Assembly (NCBI GenBank): GCA_006538405.1
Contig: BJKQ01000018.1
Coordinates: 1 to 64,000, forward strand
DNA length: 64,000 nt
Source: Hansfordia pulvinata
Lineage: Eukaryota; Ascomycota; Sordariomycetes; Xylariales
Reading direction: 5' to 3'
Position numbers and translations under genes: made by a program
Notes under the pieces: model-generated
The model's input: the letters and a program-made list of their open reading frames with translations, nothing else
What the model was told of the DNA's origin: nothing
The model's database searches: none
In this document: positions 10,929-22,165 of the stretch, piece by piece
How the letters are laid out: each line of letters begins with the position of its first letter
How positions within the stretch are numbered: the stretch's first letter is position 1

Positions 10929-12686
10929 TGAAGAAACCATAATAAGTCTTAGGCCTTTCTTTTGATCAGTATCCGGTAATAAGACCTGTACACGACTCGG
11001 TCGCGGGATTAACATATGGCAAGGGCCATCAGCGCTCGGCATCTGGGAATCACCGATGCACGCACCCCGGTGAATCTTTTCCGTGAGACAATTCTATCGC
11101 TCTTACTGTAACGGTAGGATTATATACCGCAACCTCAAATCAAGTCGCCTCCGCTAAATATTCCCGCATTACATCAGCTGACCTTACGCGCCACAGGCTG
11201 ACGTGGATCAACCCCGATATTCATGATGACCAGTTCATAAAGGTGGCGAATTCCTTTGTCCCCTTAAACGCCTTAAATCAGCACTTTTACTAAGACTTTG
11301 ATCCACCCAATCATCAGGTTTGAACAACTAGAGAGCCTACTTATTTAAGCAAGCTTTTTTACTCTTCATGGAAACGATTTAATATCTTGGCAAAAGTGCT
11401 GATTTAGGGCGTTAAAGGGGATAACAGGTAAATCAGAAAGATGCTTAAGCAATCATGATTGGAAGTTTAAGAGCACAGTCGTTACATGGGTTTTACTATG
11501 GTTTTAGATTATCTTAAAGGCGTGTCATCTTTCACCCTTAAAGATAGCGTTCAGGCTGTAAGAAGCTCGGCCGATTACACATAGAAGAACTCTTAACGAA
11601 CAGGCTAACTAGATCTTATAAATGTATTATATCCGCCACGTAACCGCTTCGAGCTTCACGGGCTGTTATCCCCTGCTATATAGCTATATAAGAGAACATA
11701 ATACTCACCTCTTAGGTTTAAAGTTCTTAACATTAGTTTATCATATATTAAAAGCCCGTAAAGGATATAGCTATATTTTCTTTTCTTCTAGCTTTTATCT
11801 CATTTTAATTTAAAATGGTCTTAAGTAACCTTCACTTCTGGATTATAACGCTTATCGAGTAATATAGTAGCTAAGCTTAGCTGCTAATAAAATAAGCGGT
11901 ATAAGGATATTACGTATCTTTAAGGACTATTATTTCTTCGAGTCTCCTGGCTTAACACGTTGTTTAAATGAAAGCAAATTATCTTGATAATAGTATACTA
12001 ATATAGTTCTTAAATTAATTAAGGTACGTGTTACTGCAAGTTCTTATCAGCGCTTAAAAGGGCAGCAGCACCATTATATAGTGTCCATCCTATTGCATCC
12101 GAATCATCGTCTCAGTCAGGTATAGCGTCTCGATTATTCTTCAAGATTCTGTGTCTTTAAGGCCTGAGCGCCCATGGCTTCCAGTTGGAACGCGAGGCTG
12201 GGTTGTATCCAGTTTCTGCGTAGCATATTCTATCTTAAGCTGAAGTTCGGACCTGAAGGAGCCTCATACTCCTAGATCACAAGCATAATAAGGGCAAAGC
12301 CTAACCCGATAACTGCGTCGGCCGCTAGGGTCGCCATCGAATAGTTTAACTAACATAGCAGGAGTTCTTAGCCAAGCCAAGGCGGCCGCAGCAACGTGGA
12401 ATGAGGGCTAGCGGGCGCTAATTATTGCGAACCGTCCGCGTTCAGTTGGCTTCCAATCCTATACCAGTCCCAGCCCTCGTTTCTAGGCTTCCATTACGCA
12501 AGACATGATCCGCTTAAGTGGTTAGGATTTACTTGTGATAGCCAGGATCATCTAGGCTTCGGCCGCTTCATTCTATTCTATTGCGAAAGCTACTGAACAC
12601 ATGAAGGCTCAGAGTCATAGGGCATACACTCAAGTCATACCACTGGTGTACGGAATTACAGATGTGTGGCAGGTTCGTTCGAGGCT
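10929..12686. other. Gene-poor subtelomeric DNA
   Basis: Mixed AT-rich and moderate-GC sequence with many stops. Apart from a 163-bp inverted-repeat element listed separately, I see no gene, RNA or recognisable transposon. Confidence 0.6.
11259..11421. mobile_element. MITE-like inverted-repeat element, 163 bp
   Basis: Arms of 30 bp (11259-11288 and 11392-11421) are inverted copies with 28 of 30 matches and enclose 103 bp without coding capacity. The outer ends read TCCCCTT. No clear target-site duplication is visible. The arrangement fits a miniature inverted-repeat transposable element or a degenerate remnant. A transcribed hairpin is the alternative. Confidence 0.6.
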
Positions 12687-12693
12687 TATAAAG
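12687..12693 (+). promoter_or_regulatory. TATA box (TATAAAG) of Cys-rich secreted protein gene
   Basis: TATAAAG lies about 185 nt upstream of the start codon at 12877, with a pyrimidine/CA-rich leader following it (catcatcatctcatcccg), as is common in fungal 5' UTRs. Confidence 0.5.
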
Positions 12694-12876
12694 AGCGAAA
12701 ATCTATAAGATCCACGAGAATTCTCTCACAGACTGAGAAGTTTGATCGACCACACTCCATTCTTCCACAGCATCATCATCTCATCCCGAAGCTTCAATCT
12801 CACCCCTTACATCCGATCCGTCTTCGCCACGCCTACGTCAACTTGTTGATCTCAAATTTCGATCACTTCGCCTACC

Positions 12877-13439
12877 ATGCACGCCAACGTCCAATCCATT
12901 GCCCTTCTCCTTGCTACCCACGCGGCACTCATCAGCGGCAGCCCTGCCGCTGACTCGAGCCTGGCAACGACGAACATTAACACACTCTTCTCTCGCGACA
13001 ATGGTTGCGCCGCCGCGGGTGCCGTCAATGGCCAGTGCGGTAGATACTACTCTGGGGATGGCTGCCAAGACGGTGATTTGATTGCTACCATAAAGCCTGA
13101 CGTAAGTTCCAGTTACTCCCGGCCGTGCCTCACACCCCGCATCGCATTGATTGCAAGCGCCGGACCTGAAGAAAATGTCATACTAAATCACATCGTTCAT
13201 AGTGCTCCAAGGCCTGCACCAGCGTTCCCAACGGGTTCAAATCAATCAAGGCGACTGGTGACGGCACTTACGGCACGAACTGCTACGTCTTCGAGAACGA
13301 CAATTGTGACGATTCTGGGGCCCTGGGTCAGACCACAAACGGCGTTGTTAGTTGGGACCAGCCATGCAAGTCGACCGATGGATCCGATGCCACCCAAGGC
13401 AAGATCTTCAAGAGCTTCTTGTGCACATTCAAATGCTAA
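12877..13439 (+). CDS. Small secreted cysteine-rich protein (10 Cys)
   Basis: Two exons, 12877-13101 and 13203-13439, separated by a 101-bp GTAAGT...AG intron in phase 0, giving 153 aa. Residues 1-22 form a signal peptide, followed by a short pro-like segment ending in LFSRDNG, where SR might be a Kex2-like site (weak). The mature domain has ten Cys, including NGC, NGQC, GDGC, PDC-x3-C, TNC, DNC, QPC and a terminal FLCTFKC, so up to five disulfides. No enzyme family is recognised. This is a classic effector or antimicrobial-like layout. Reading through the intron would give a nonsense C-terminus lacking Cys, which supports the splice. Confidence 0.8.
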
Positions 13440-14322
13440 GGCCAGCAGACGCCTCCACTAATCGCGGGAGGTCTGCAGCCGCAGTCAGTGAGCTAGCAGC
13501 TACCAGATACCACGCAGAGGGGTTGGAATGCTCCCACTGTCGGGTCCAGGGCATATGGTCTCTGCTTGGACTGATTTTCAAATTCGCGTCTGGCACGCTG
13601 TATAGTTTTGTTTTTCATCACCCAGGGTACCCCTGTGTTCTAGCCATTCACAATAGCTAAACCTTGGATTCCCTTCTACTGTTTTGCCATGCGGCGAAGT
13701 GTGAGATCCGGGGCGGTTGGAAATGCATTGGGAGTTGATTTCGGGTTCCTCACGCTTACGCAGAATGTAGCGGGGCTGCTAACTCAAGCAATTCTGCTCA
13801 GGCACGGTATGTGTTCTATATAAGCAAGCAATGAACCCAGTTGCTGTTTTCGTACTCAGCTGCCCTAGACCGCCGATACGTGCTCGCAAAAGCTTCAGGC
13901 TTTTAGGACGGGTGTCCTTAACGCTGAGTAGCTCAAGTCCTGCCCTATGTCTTCACGTACTTGGTAACGTTTACGATGCTTAATTCGACGACCATTCCGA
14001 AGCTTTTCGAGCCTGGGCGTCTCCGTTAACATTCTTTAAGACTATCTTGAGCTCGCGGCCAGACTGATACCTTGAATAAAATTCGTTAAAAGATGCCGCA
14101 CTGCTCTGAAGGCGTTCTTTATATTGCTGATGTTTGCTTTTGATAAGTTCTTGGCGATAAGAGAACAGGGCATGCATAGTGAAGAGCTTCTCGGGCGGAT
14201 GATGACGGTTGATTCTGGTTTCTTTGGTTATCCCCGGTTTTTCTTTATCTTTCAATAAAGATCATATCTATGTCAAAATAGCTGGGTAAGGCCAAAGCTC
14301 GGTAAGGGACGCTGTATAAGAC
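13440..14322. other. Intergenic, no clear gene
   Basis: Contains the 3' region of the Cys-rich secreted gene and the 3' side of the kinase-like gene. A 65-codon ATG-started frame at 13980-14177 (minus, MHALFSYRQEL...) is lysine/serine-rich without a signal peptide or family. It is too weak to call. Confidence 0.5.
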
Positions 14323-15436
14323 CTAAGTCAAGAGACCATCTTCAATCTCCTTGACGCCCTCGGCCGCCTGGGAAGCTTCCGGTCTAGCTTCTGGATTTGG
14401 GTTTGTGATCTGCGAGATCCAAGCCAGAGCCCTTGGATACTTGTATAAATCCTTGCCATTTGACTTCTGAATCCAGCTCGCGAGCATCTTGATTCGATTT
14501 TCGGGTTTCCCTTTCACGAATGACTTTTCATTTAAGAATTCCAATGCGCCCCAAGGATTATCACCAGCGATCGCGCTATGGTCGAGAAAGAAGAAAACGA
14601 TAAGGCTGACCCCCATCGAGTAAACATCTGATGATTTTAGGCGGTGTCCGCCGTTGAGAAGGCCTACAAGCCCGCCCAACTTGCGATTGTTATGCATTTC
14701 TGAGAGTTTATTAGAGAAAGATCTCAAGCCATCTTTTGAGGAGCATGCAGTCAATGTAAGCTTGGGTTAACATACCTGGTGGTGCAAAGGCCGGGTTGAC
14801 ACCAGTGGCCACCCTGGATGTATCGTCACCCTCCTCCCTGATGGCGGCCGAGGCGACATCTAGGAACCAAAGATCCCCATTGACTCTAGCCCGGTCTGCA
14901 AACGCAATGTTCATCGGCGTTATGTCCTTGTGAACAATGTTTTTGCCGTGCCATACAGCGAGAAGCTCAAACGCTTTTGCTGCGACCATCTTCTTTTCTG
15001 AAGGCGAAAGACCCGCGCTATAACCATCTTTAATGGCGCTCCACAAAGCGCCCCCTTGCGCATAGGACATGACAAGGAGTGTAGCCTTATCATATTTCTC
15101 AGTTCCTTTATACACAGGGGTCGTCCCTGGTGCCAGCTTGTTGATTTTCTGAAGAGTGCGGGTTTCCGTGCTTAGGAGTATCGTTCTCACCGCACCTTCG
15201 CTGGCTTTCACTGCCACCTGTTCTTCCCCGTTCCATGTATGGATTCCTTTATACATGCCTTCGTAGACCGTTCCGAATGTTCCAGCACCAGTTCTTTTCA
15301 AGCCGTGAAGATAAGTCATAAATTGGTCGATATTTTCTGGGAGCTGAACGTCTGATGGCGTGGGAATCTTTGCTGAGATCACTAATGACAACGACGCCAA
15401 GAGGAAAATCAGAGAACTTCGCTTATACAGCATCAT
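14323..15436 (-). CDS. Secreted protein-kinase-like protein A
   Basis: Two exons, 14776-15436 and 14323-14699, giving 345 aa. A signal peptide covers residues 1-22 (MMLYKRSS then LIFLLASLSLV). A kinase fold follows: glycine loop GAGTFG (50-55), VAVK with Lys77, catalytic loop HKDITPMN (169-176, Asp171), metal-binding FLDVAS (Asp193, where DFG is usual), and an APE equivalent PPE (219-221) created exactly by the splice. A helix with SDVYSMGVS follows, as in normal subdomain IX. Catalytic Lys and both Asp are kept, so activity is plausible. The protein should enter the secretory pathway, which is unusual for a protein kinase. It shares architecture and intron position with kinase-like B at 22-23 kb. 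A host-targeting or secretory-lumen role is inference. Confidence 0.85.
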
Positions 15437-15726
15437 GGTGACACTTTGTGGCTGTTGCTTATTAGCGCTCGATGTGAGGATAAAATTTATAAGGATATAT
15501 GTATAGTATTGCTTAATAAAGGTCTTGATAAGTTCTCTGTCTTTATCTTAAAGGGTCGCCGGTCCTCTTTCTTATATGAAAAAATTCATGAGTCTACGCC
15601 GCCTTATTACACATTGGTCTCTATACGGATGCTTCGGAATCCTAATAATAATTTGTCGCCGTATACTAGCCGGGACCAGTCGGCATCGTTATTCTTAGAC
15701 TATCAGCTTCTCGTATGTGGCTGCCT

Positions 15727-16130
15727 GCAGCGCGTATCGCCACGCCATCCGTGGACAACCGTACGCTATCCCTATACTACTTCACTTTACTCCTTATACT
15801 GCAACTTCTTTATAAACATAAAGCTATTCTTATAATATGAAGCTATTCTTATAACATAAGCACCTATTGATCATAACAGCGTCTTGCACGTCGGTTTAGC
15901 GACCTGAAGGGAGTTCCCCTTCAAGGGGTCCCCCTCTCCTCCAAGTTAGTAACTAGGGAATAAAACCAATCTATAACACTTTAATATAAGAGCGTAGCAC
16001 TTGACTTTATTAGATAAGAAGTACGGGTACATAAAGTAGGTCTTGAAAGCTAAAAGCCAATCCTAAAAAGGGTTTACTAAGAGGGGAATGGCGTACGGGT
16101 GTCCAGCGATGGCGTGGCGATACGCGCTGC
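15727..16130. mobile_element. Inverted-repeat element with 40-bp arms, about 404 bp
   Basis: Arms at 15727-15766 and 16091-16130 are inverted copies with 37 of 40 matches, outer ends GCAGCGCGTATCG. The 324-bp interior has no coding capacity and is AT-rich relative to the arms. This fits a non-autonomous DNA transposon (MITE); no target-site duplication is clear. Confidence 0.65.
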
Positions 16131-17228
16131 GGTGGCGCCGATCATCAGTACCTAATGATTCCTCGCTTGCGTTAGTCCGAACTCGCGGCTACCGTCGTAG
16201 CGCTTTAGCAGCTACCTTAAAAATTAGACCCTTATTATCTTTTCGCTTATACCGCGCATCATGACGGAGAACTTTTCTTGTAGCGAATCTCCTTCACAGT
16301 GGTCGCTGACCTGTCAGCTGCTGGCGTATCCAGACATAATGGTGATCTTTAGGGCAGTCTGGGTGGTGCCGGCCAGGCTGTTGTAGTACCGGAGTGGAAG
16401 GCCGCTGACTTGATGCACAGTCCTGGAGCTCTCGCAGAATCCGGTCAGACTGGGGCGCTCGTGGAATCGCGGAATGAACACGAGGGCGGATCTACAGGGG
16501 CTCGGCCTTGAATCCATGATCTGAAGTCGCGTCGCTGCCATGGGTCCGCTCACGTTCACTACAGAATCGGCGGGGCAAACATCGTGCTCTGAAAAGGCAG
16601 GAGTTCCCCAAGGCGTACAGGGCGCTGAAGAACCTCCCTCGCTCCTTTCTGGCGCCGCTAAGGCTGGGACCGGTCCGTAGCCGCCTGGATGAAAGACAAA
16701 CGTTGGGGAAAGGTTTTCCCGTGTGGCTGCGCCTGTGATGGACCCACACACTACCGGAGGTGGCACGGCGCCCAAAGCTGCGGCCACAAAGTCAGGTTCT
16801 GGGACAAGATCAAGGGTCAAGTCGCATACTTCGGTGCTCAGCAAGTGGGCGTCCCTCACGCGCGCGCGGTGAGCCATGCCTCTCTAAAGCCCTGTCCGTC
16901 TCCCTTCGGCAGTTTGTCCCGTGAAACCCCAACCGTCCATTGCACGAGCCATAATCTTCCGCGCGGACATGGAGAGCGACGCGGCAAGGGATAATGGCCC
17001 CCCCCGCTGCGACGCCGGGCACGCCGACAAGGCCTTTGGCCAGACGACTGGCACCACCAAGGACAAGTTTGCAAGTTACCTACACCATCCCACAGCCCAT
17101 TAGCGCGATCGCGCGCGTCATTCCCTCGGGCGAACCTCTCTGTTTGTCCACTGGGCGCACACCTGGACTTTTCACAGCTGATTGGCAGTGCTGCCCGTTT
17201 GCCAGCGCAAGCTAGGGTGCGATTTGAC

Positions 17229-17276
17229 GATTCGCGGCCGCTGGGATTCGCGGCCGCTGGGATTCGCGGCCGCTGG
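17229..17276. repeat. 16-bp tandem repeat, 3 perfect copies
   Basis: The unit GATTCGCGGCCGCTGG is repeated three times without mismatch (17229, 17245, 17261). Each unit contains an 8-bp palindrome GCGGCCGC. It lies outside any recognised gene. Confidence 0.95.
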
Positions 17277-18904
17277 CAAGTGGCGCATGGCGCTTCAAGG
17301 AGAAACTTGGTGGGGCGACAATCTTCTCCGTACATCGGGTGCGCACCCGATTGCTCGGGGTGTATTCTGGGCCATCCCACGCGCCGCCAACCGACGCACT
17401 GTGGGACATGCCACACACGCCAGCACGGCCCTGCTGGTGCTGGGCAGTGAGCAGTGGTGACAGCGGCCATGGAGGACGCCAACGACACCGCGGCTGTCGC
17501 TCGTGGCTGCGTGGGCTGGCTGCGTGCAAGTTCACATGGCCGATCCCGCCAAGCGACGAGATTTATCTCGCGAATGAGAAAGTAGGGTAGGTGCCTAGGT
17601 ACCATCCAATATTTCAAGTACCTGCCTACTCCTACGTAGCCACACGGCATCCAGTCTACTGCTCGAGTGGCTCAATCAGAATGCGGGTGCCGCCTGCTTT
17701 GGGAAAGCAGGGAAAAGAGGCTCTCTTCACGAACCACGGCTTCTCACAACGCAGATACACTGTTGACGAGCCGGATTCCTCGTCGGCTGACTGGACAGGT
17801 CATGCGCGGTCTAGTTGCATACCGAAGCTGCGACGATCAACGGGCCCAAAAAAAAGATCACCGGCGATCATGGAACTGCACAAATCTTCGCAATGGCGAG
17901 ACTTTCACCGGAGAGGTCAAGCGGGCATCGGGTGCCAGATTGAGAGAACCGGCAGCGACTTTGCATAAGGGAGGGGATTGACGATGCCTTCTTGAGTCAA
18001 TAGGACTCGGCGAGTTCTGCACTCTAGAGCGTCAGAGCGTGTGTCTCGGTGCGTAACCATCCCCAGTGCATTTGGACTTTCATCTGGCTCGCAAAGAGCC
18101 TTGCCACTGTCTTTTTCGCTCGAACTCTCGCACTCCTGTTATCCCGATCGCCTGGTTATAGCACGCGCCCGTCGCATCGCGACTCACACATGGACATCAC
18201 ATGGTGTCGTCGAACGGTCAGGCATTTGGCGGTATGCCTGCATTTTTATCTTCCATCTCACCGAGTCCTGGAAATCTCAGTAGACTTCACTCTTTCAAAG
18301 AAGCTATCACAGTGAGGGCTAGTTAGTAATCTGGAAGGTCAGTCATTCCCAAGCGGCGACCCAAGTCGTGAACCCCAGCCCACAGGCGAAAGCCCATCCA
18401 ATGGCTAACTATGACGCACGAGTAGGCCTTTCCGTCCTCAGCATCGCTATCTGGGCTCCGTCATGCTTCCTAGAACACACAGAGGTACATCGAGTGACAC
18501 GAACCCCACGGCAGTCAGGTCATTGGTCTGCGTACCACTTGAGCAACGCGGCTAAGGACTTCTTGTCACTTCGCGACAACGAAGCTATCTGCGATCGATA
18601 CAGGTTCTGTAGGTTTCGGACATTGTAGACAATGCTGCCAAATCGGAAGAAAGCCTTGGTGGAAGAGTTCGCTTCCATCGGGCTGGACCCCGTCGACTAC
18701 CTATCCAGAAGCTGGCGCATCCTGAGAGTGGGCTGGCATCCTCCCGTTTCGTGGGCAGGCGTGGTCCATGCATGGCCTTTGTTTGATATGCGACCGAAAC
18801 GGTAGGGAATGGTGGCCGTCCAGGAAGCGAGAGGCCCCTGAGTCCCGCAGCTTTCCATAGTCAGAGAGCGCCAACAGACCGTACAATGCTGCGTCGAGCA
18901 GAAG

Positions 18905-19497
18905 ATGGGTCGCGTGATAGTAGACACAGACACCTTCGGCTCCTCGCTAACGCCCTTCAGCTTATTAATACAAAACGCTTTTCCCACTCCTGATGGAATC
19001 AGGGTTGAGCGCCGCCCAAACGAATGCCGCACCAACTTTACCCTATCAGAAGGCATGGAGTGGCCAGATTTACACTTCATAGGTAGAGACGGACTCAGCG
19101 AGCATGAGAATAGGACTGACGTCTCCAGCAAGTACAATGTAAAGGCGGCCATCGATTGGAGCTTAGCAATCGCAAGGCTTCGTCAGCACACCAAGTTGGA
19201 GCTATGATCCAAAGGGCTCTACACGCCCGACGACATACGTCTAGCCATTTAGCAATTTGATGGCATTATGGTTTTTGATCGCGGATCACGGGAAGCTGAA
19301 CGGGATCTCCGCAGCCCTGGACGCGCTCCGCGACTATGCCTTTGCAGCAAGTGGCCGAATCCCGATCATTGTGGCTGGAGGCATATCGCGTGGGGCAGAC
19401 ATCTTTCAGGGTCTCCGCACGGCAAGTCTTCGTTGGAAGACTCCCGAACTGGGGTCTTGCAGTAGGTCGGCAATCCCACGTCTCCCTACTTGATAGC
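18905..19497 (+). pseudogene. Relic of FMN-dependent alpha-hydroxy-acid oxidase/dehydrogenase
   Basis: Pieces of the C-terminal half of a lactate-oxidase/CYB2-type enzyme occur in order but in different frames. One frame has KGLYTPDDIRLAI then QFDGIMV, interrupted by TGA (19205-19207) and TAG. The next frame has NGISAALDALRDYAFAASGRIPIIVAGG then SRGADIFQ, and a third has FVGRLPNWGLAVG. These match the family's substrate and FMN-phosphate-binding blocks (usual forms: KGI-TPEDV, RQLDG-PAT, DGGIRRG-DIFKAL, GR-WGL). The stops lie where TGG and CAG codons are expected, the C-to-T/G-to-A type of change made by RIP. The upstream part (18905-19200) is open but less clearly related. Not functional as it stands. 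Confidence 0.7.
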
Positions 19498-20551
19498 TGA
19501 TACGGTCAGTACGGCGAGAAGAGAGAGAGGGAAACAGAAACAGCTTGGTATTAAGCTAGTCATGGCAAAACTCAAGATCCGCATGCCTCCCGCGCGGTAC
19601 GCGTTGGATGTTCTCAGGGCTTGCAGCGCGAGGTCGACAAGTCTAGGTGCCGGGAGATCGAGGATACGAATCGGTCGCACCTTGCTTACGAAACCGAAGC
19701 TCAAGCCAAGCTGAGTGTTTCGAAGGGACCGAGGTCGCGTCCCGAGGCGGGCCACTGCACTTCATTCACCATCCGTTGAGCAGTTGCGTCTGCTTCCGCG
19801 GCTTGGTAGTGACCTATATGCAGGTGAGTAGCTATGCCTGCAGCGGTCTGGTTCCTATCATCTGATGCTGAATGAACACAGGATCTCCCCATTCTTCAGC
19901 TGTAAGTAGACTTCTTGAAGTAGTCGCGCATCGCATCTGCTCCTCGTTCATCAGAAAAGACCAAAGACCAGCGCTGCTCCCAGTCTTCTCCCCCTTTCCA
20001 CTTGCGTATACGAGTCATGCGAGACTACCTCTGGTGGGGGCGTCAATCGGAGGGCGTCGGGAGGCGTCGTCCAATTGACAGGGCTAGACGGGGCTGGGCC
20101 GCTAGAAGCGATGAGCCGCCCTCAACTTGCTTCCCACCTGCAGTTGCATCCGACGACCACGCAAAAGTTCCTACCTCGCTTCAAAGTCGCTCATACGTGC
20201 GGCTCTGTAAGTTTGCTCAACAATTCCGCACCTCCCTATCGGATTTCACTATGAATCCCGCTTCGCGGATGACAAATAAGTCGAGCTTCGCTGATGTCTT
20301 TCAGTGGGTAGGTAGGTAGGTAATATGGCAAGCCTGGAAAGATCAAAACGATCACCTTCTCATGGTATTTGTCATCATTTCCAACGTGATGGTGATGGAG
20401 TCAGCGGTTGCAATGTCCGCCGAGGTATATTTACTTGGAACATGGCCCACATTCAGGCCTGAGATCCCCTCACCATTCAACAAAGTCTCGCATCTTCAGC
20501 AGTCGTTTTGATATTACTCTCGAAACCAACTCCAAACCCACCAGCAATACC
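19498..20551. promoter_or_regulatory. Intergenic and promoter of the medium-chain reductase
   Basis: No gene is recognised. A GTAGG-type short repeat (20307-20322, taggtaggtaggtagg) and a CA-rich leader (aaaccaactccaaacccacc) precede the start codon at 20552. The promoter of the reductase is presumably here, but no element can be named. Confidence 0.45.
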
Positions 20552-21668
20552 ATGGCGTTCCATAAAGCTCTCGCCATCCAATCCTTGGGGCAGTCTCCCA
20601 CCTTCATCATCCGCCGAACTCCAACTCCAAGCGACGATCAGCTTCTTTTGAAGGTGTTGATCGTGGGATGTGTGTATCTATCATCGCTTGTATCTGCACA
20701 TGTTCTAATTCTTTCTAGTGAACCCCCATGACGGCTCGGGCAAGAGACATGGCACTTTCATCAAAGACAACTTGCCTTCGCCATTTGGAGTGGACCTCGT
20801 TGGAGAGATTGTTGCTTTTGGCCGCAATGTGACCGAATACAAGGTTGGGGATCGTGTGTTCGCCTTCGGTAGTCCTTTTTTACCGGACAGTACCGGCACT
20901 CAGGAATACTGCGTCGTCCCGGCATTGCAGTCGGCCCTCCTTCCGAAAAGCATCAGCGCAGACGAGGCCGCTACTTACCCGCTGAATGCCATGACCATGG
21001 TGTTCGCGCTGTTCCATGAGACTGGGCTTGGCTTGCAGAGCCCGTTCGGCAGCAGTACCATGGATCATGACTACGGTGCAGAGTCGCTCTTGATCATCGG
21101 CGGCGGATCTGCCACAGGCAAGTTTGGCGTGCAGTTGGCCCGACTCGCTGGAATTGGCAAAATTGTGGTGGTGGCATCGAAAGCTGGGGAGACCCAGCTC
21201 AAGGAGCTCGGGGCCACGACTGTCATTGATCGCACCCTGGACGAGTCCGAGATAGAGCGTCAGGTCCGAGAAGTGGTCGGAGACGATCTGGTATATGCCG
21301 TGGACTGCGTTGGACGTGGCCCGGGGGGGCAGACATTGGGCGCGAAGGCTCTATCCAGCCAAAAGAAGGGCATTCTCGTGGCGCTGGTCAAGTTGGGCAC
21401 TGTGGACGATTCCCGCATTGGGCCGAAGACGGCTGGCTATGCTCGCAACCAGGTCCTGTGTGATACGGCGAGATTTCCCGACATCACGAGAGAGTTCTGG
21501 GCTGCGTTGCCCGGCTTGATCAATGGAGGCTTATTGAAGCCGACCGGCTTTGAAGTCATCGACGGTTTGGACGTAGCGAAGATCGATGCGTACCTTGATG
21601 GCTCAGTCGGGGATCGCGCCTTTTTCAAGCCTCACATTCACATCAGCAACACGTTTGAGGAGAAATGA
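20552..21668 (+). CDS. Medium-chain dehydrogenase/reductase, zinc-free quinone oxidoreductase/enoyl-reductase type (toxD-like)
   Basis: Two exons, 20552-20669 and 20719-21668, giving 355 aa. The intron (49 bp, donor GTGTGT) restores the family sequence LKVLIVGLNPHD around residue 40. The N-terminal GroES-like domain has the usual GVDLVGEIVAFGRNV and KVGDRVFAFG blocks but no zinc-site Cys/His set. A Rossmann domain follows, with LIIGGGSATGKFGVQLARLAG (about residues 174-194), for NAD(P)H. Such proteins act as quinone oxidoreductases or as trans-acting enoyl reductases in polyketide clusters. No PKS gene lies nearby, so the pathway is open. The gene stands alone between relic DNA and kinase-like B. 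Confidence 0.85.
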
Positions 21669-22165
21669 GGGCCCAATGGACTGACTCCATACTTAACTTG
21701 AATCTGAACGTGTAAGAACCACGATATACTCACTCGTTCTGCACGGTATCGGAATCTTTTGGCGGGATTTACTCGCTGTAAGGGCCAAAGCACGTCGCGT
21801 GATACATTGTGGAAATGAGAGCTCTTTCAGAAACCTGTTTCAGTGTATCTAGGTAGTTTACTTCCAAGTTTCAGGCTTCAGCAGCGTGTATGTACAACAA
21901 ACATTGATACGAGGGACGAGACGATGCTGTCCTCATGGAGCTGTCCTTAAATACGGCCATTTAGTGGAGATACGCCTTTCTACTGCGAACTAGTATGACA
22001 AGTTCTTCCAGAAAAACAACACGTTAAATCCAAACCAGGTTCAGGGGCCGAGCCGAAATCAGTCAAATAATCAGCCGGAGGACAATCTTTTTAAGTGCAA
22101 AGTAAGCTAGAAAAAAAATGACAGGATAGAATTTACTGCTGGAGCGCATATCAATCAGGTCCTGT
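21669..22165. other. Intergenic between convergent genes
   Basis: Contains the 3' ends of the reductase and kinase-like B. No additional gene or RNA is visible. Confidence 0.6.

Larger units (their letters stand above)
15437..18850. other. Long gene-poor stretch
   Basis: Over 3 kb with no convincing gene. Open frames at 16314-16877 (minus, 187 aa) and 16856-17650 (minus, 264 aa) overlap each other in different frames, lack any domain or signal, and have compositions typical of random GC-rich frames. The stretch holds an inverted-repeat element (15727-16130) and a 16-bp tandem repeat (17229-17276), listed separately. Confidence 0.55.

Noticed and set aside
13980..14177. 65-codon minus-strand frame beside kinase-like A
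   Set aside because: Longer reading needs a non-ATG start; no signal, domain or promoter feature supports it.
17229..17276. Possible CRISPR-like array
   Set aside because: Units are directly adjacent without spacers, and the organism is eukaryotic.
16314..17650. Minus-strand frames of 187 and 264 codons in the gene-poor stretch
   Set aside because: They overlap in different frames, lack signal peptides or family blocks, and cross the 16-bp tandem repeat.
18697..19152. Minus-strand frames suggesting a decayed transcription factor
   Set aside because: Some phrases looked protein-like in two frames, but no zinc-cluster or other diagnostic motif could be found.
20552..21668. Reductase as the missing dehydrogenase of the ABA-type cluster
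   Set aside because: It is a medium-chain reductase, not the short-chain type used in the Botrytis cluster, and 11.7 kb of relic DNA separates it from the P450s.
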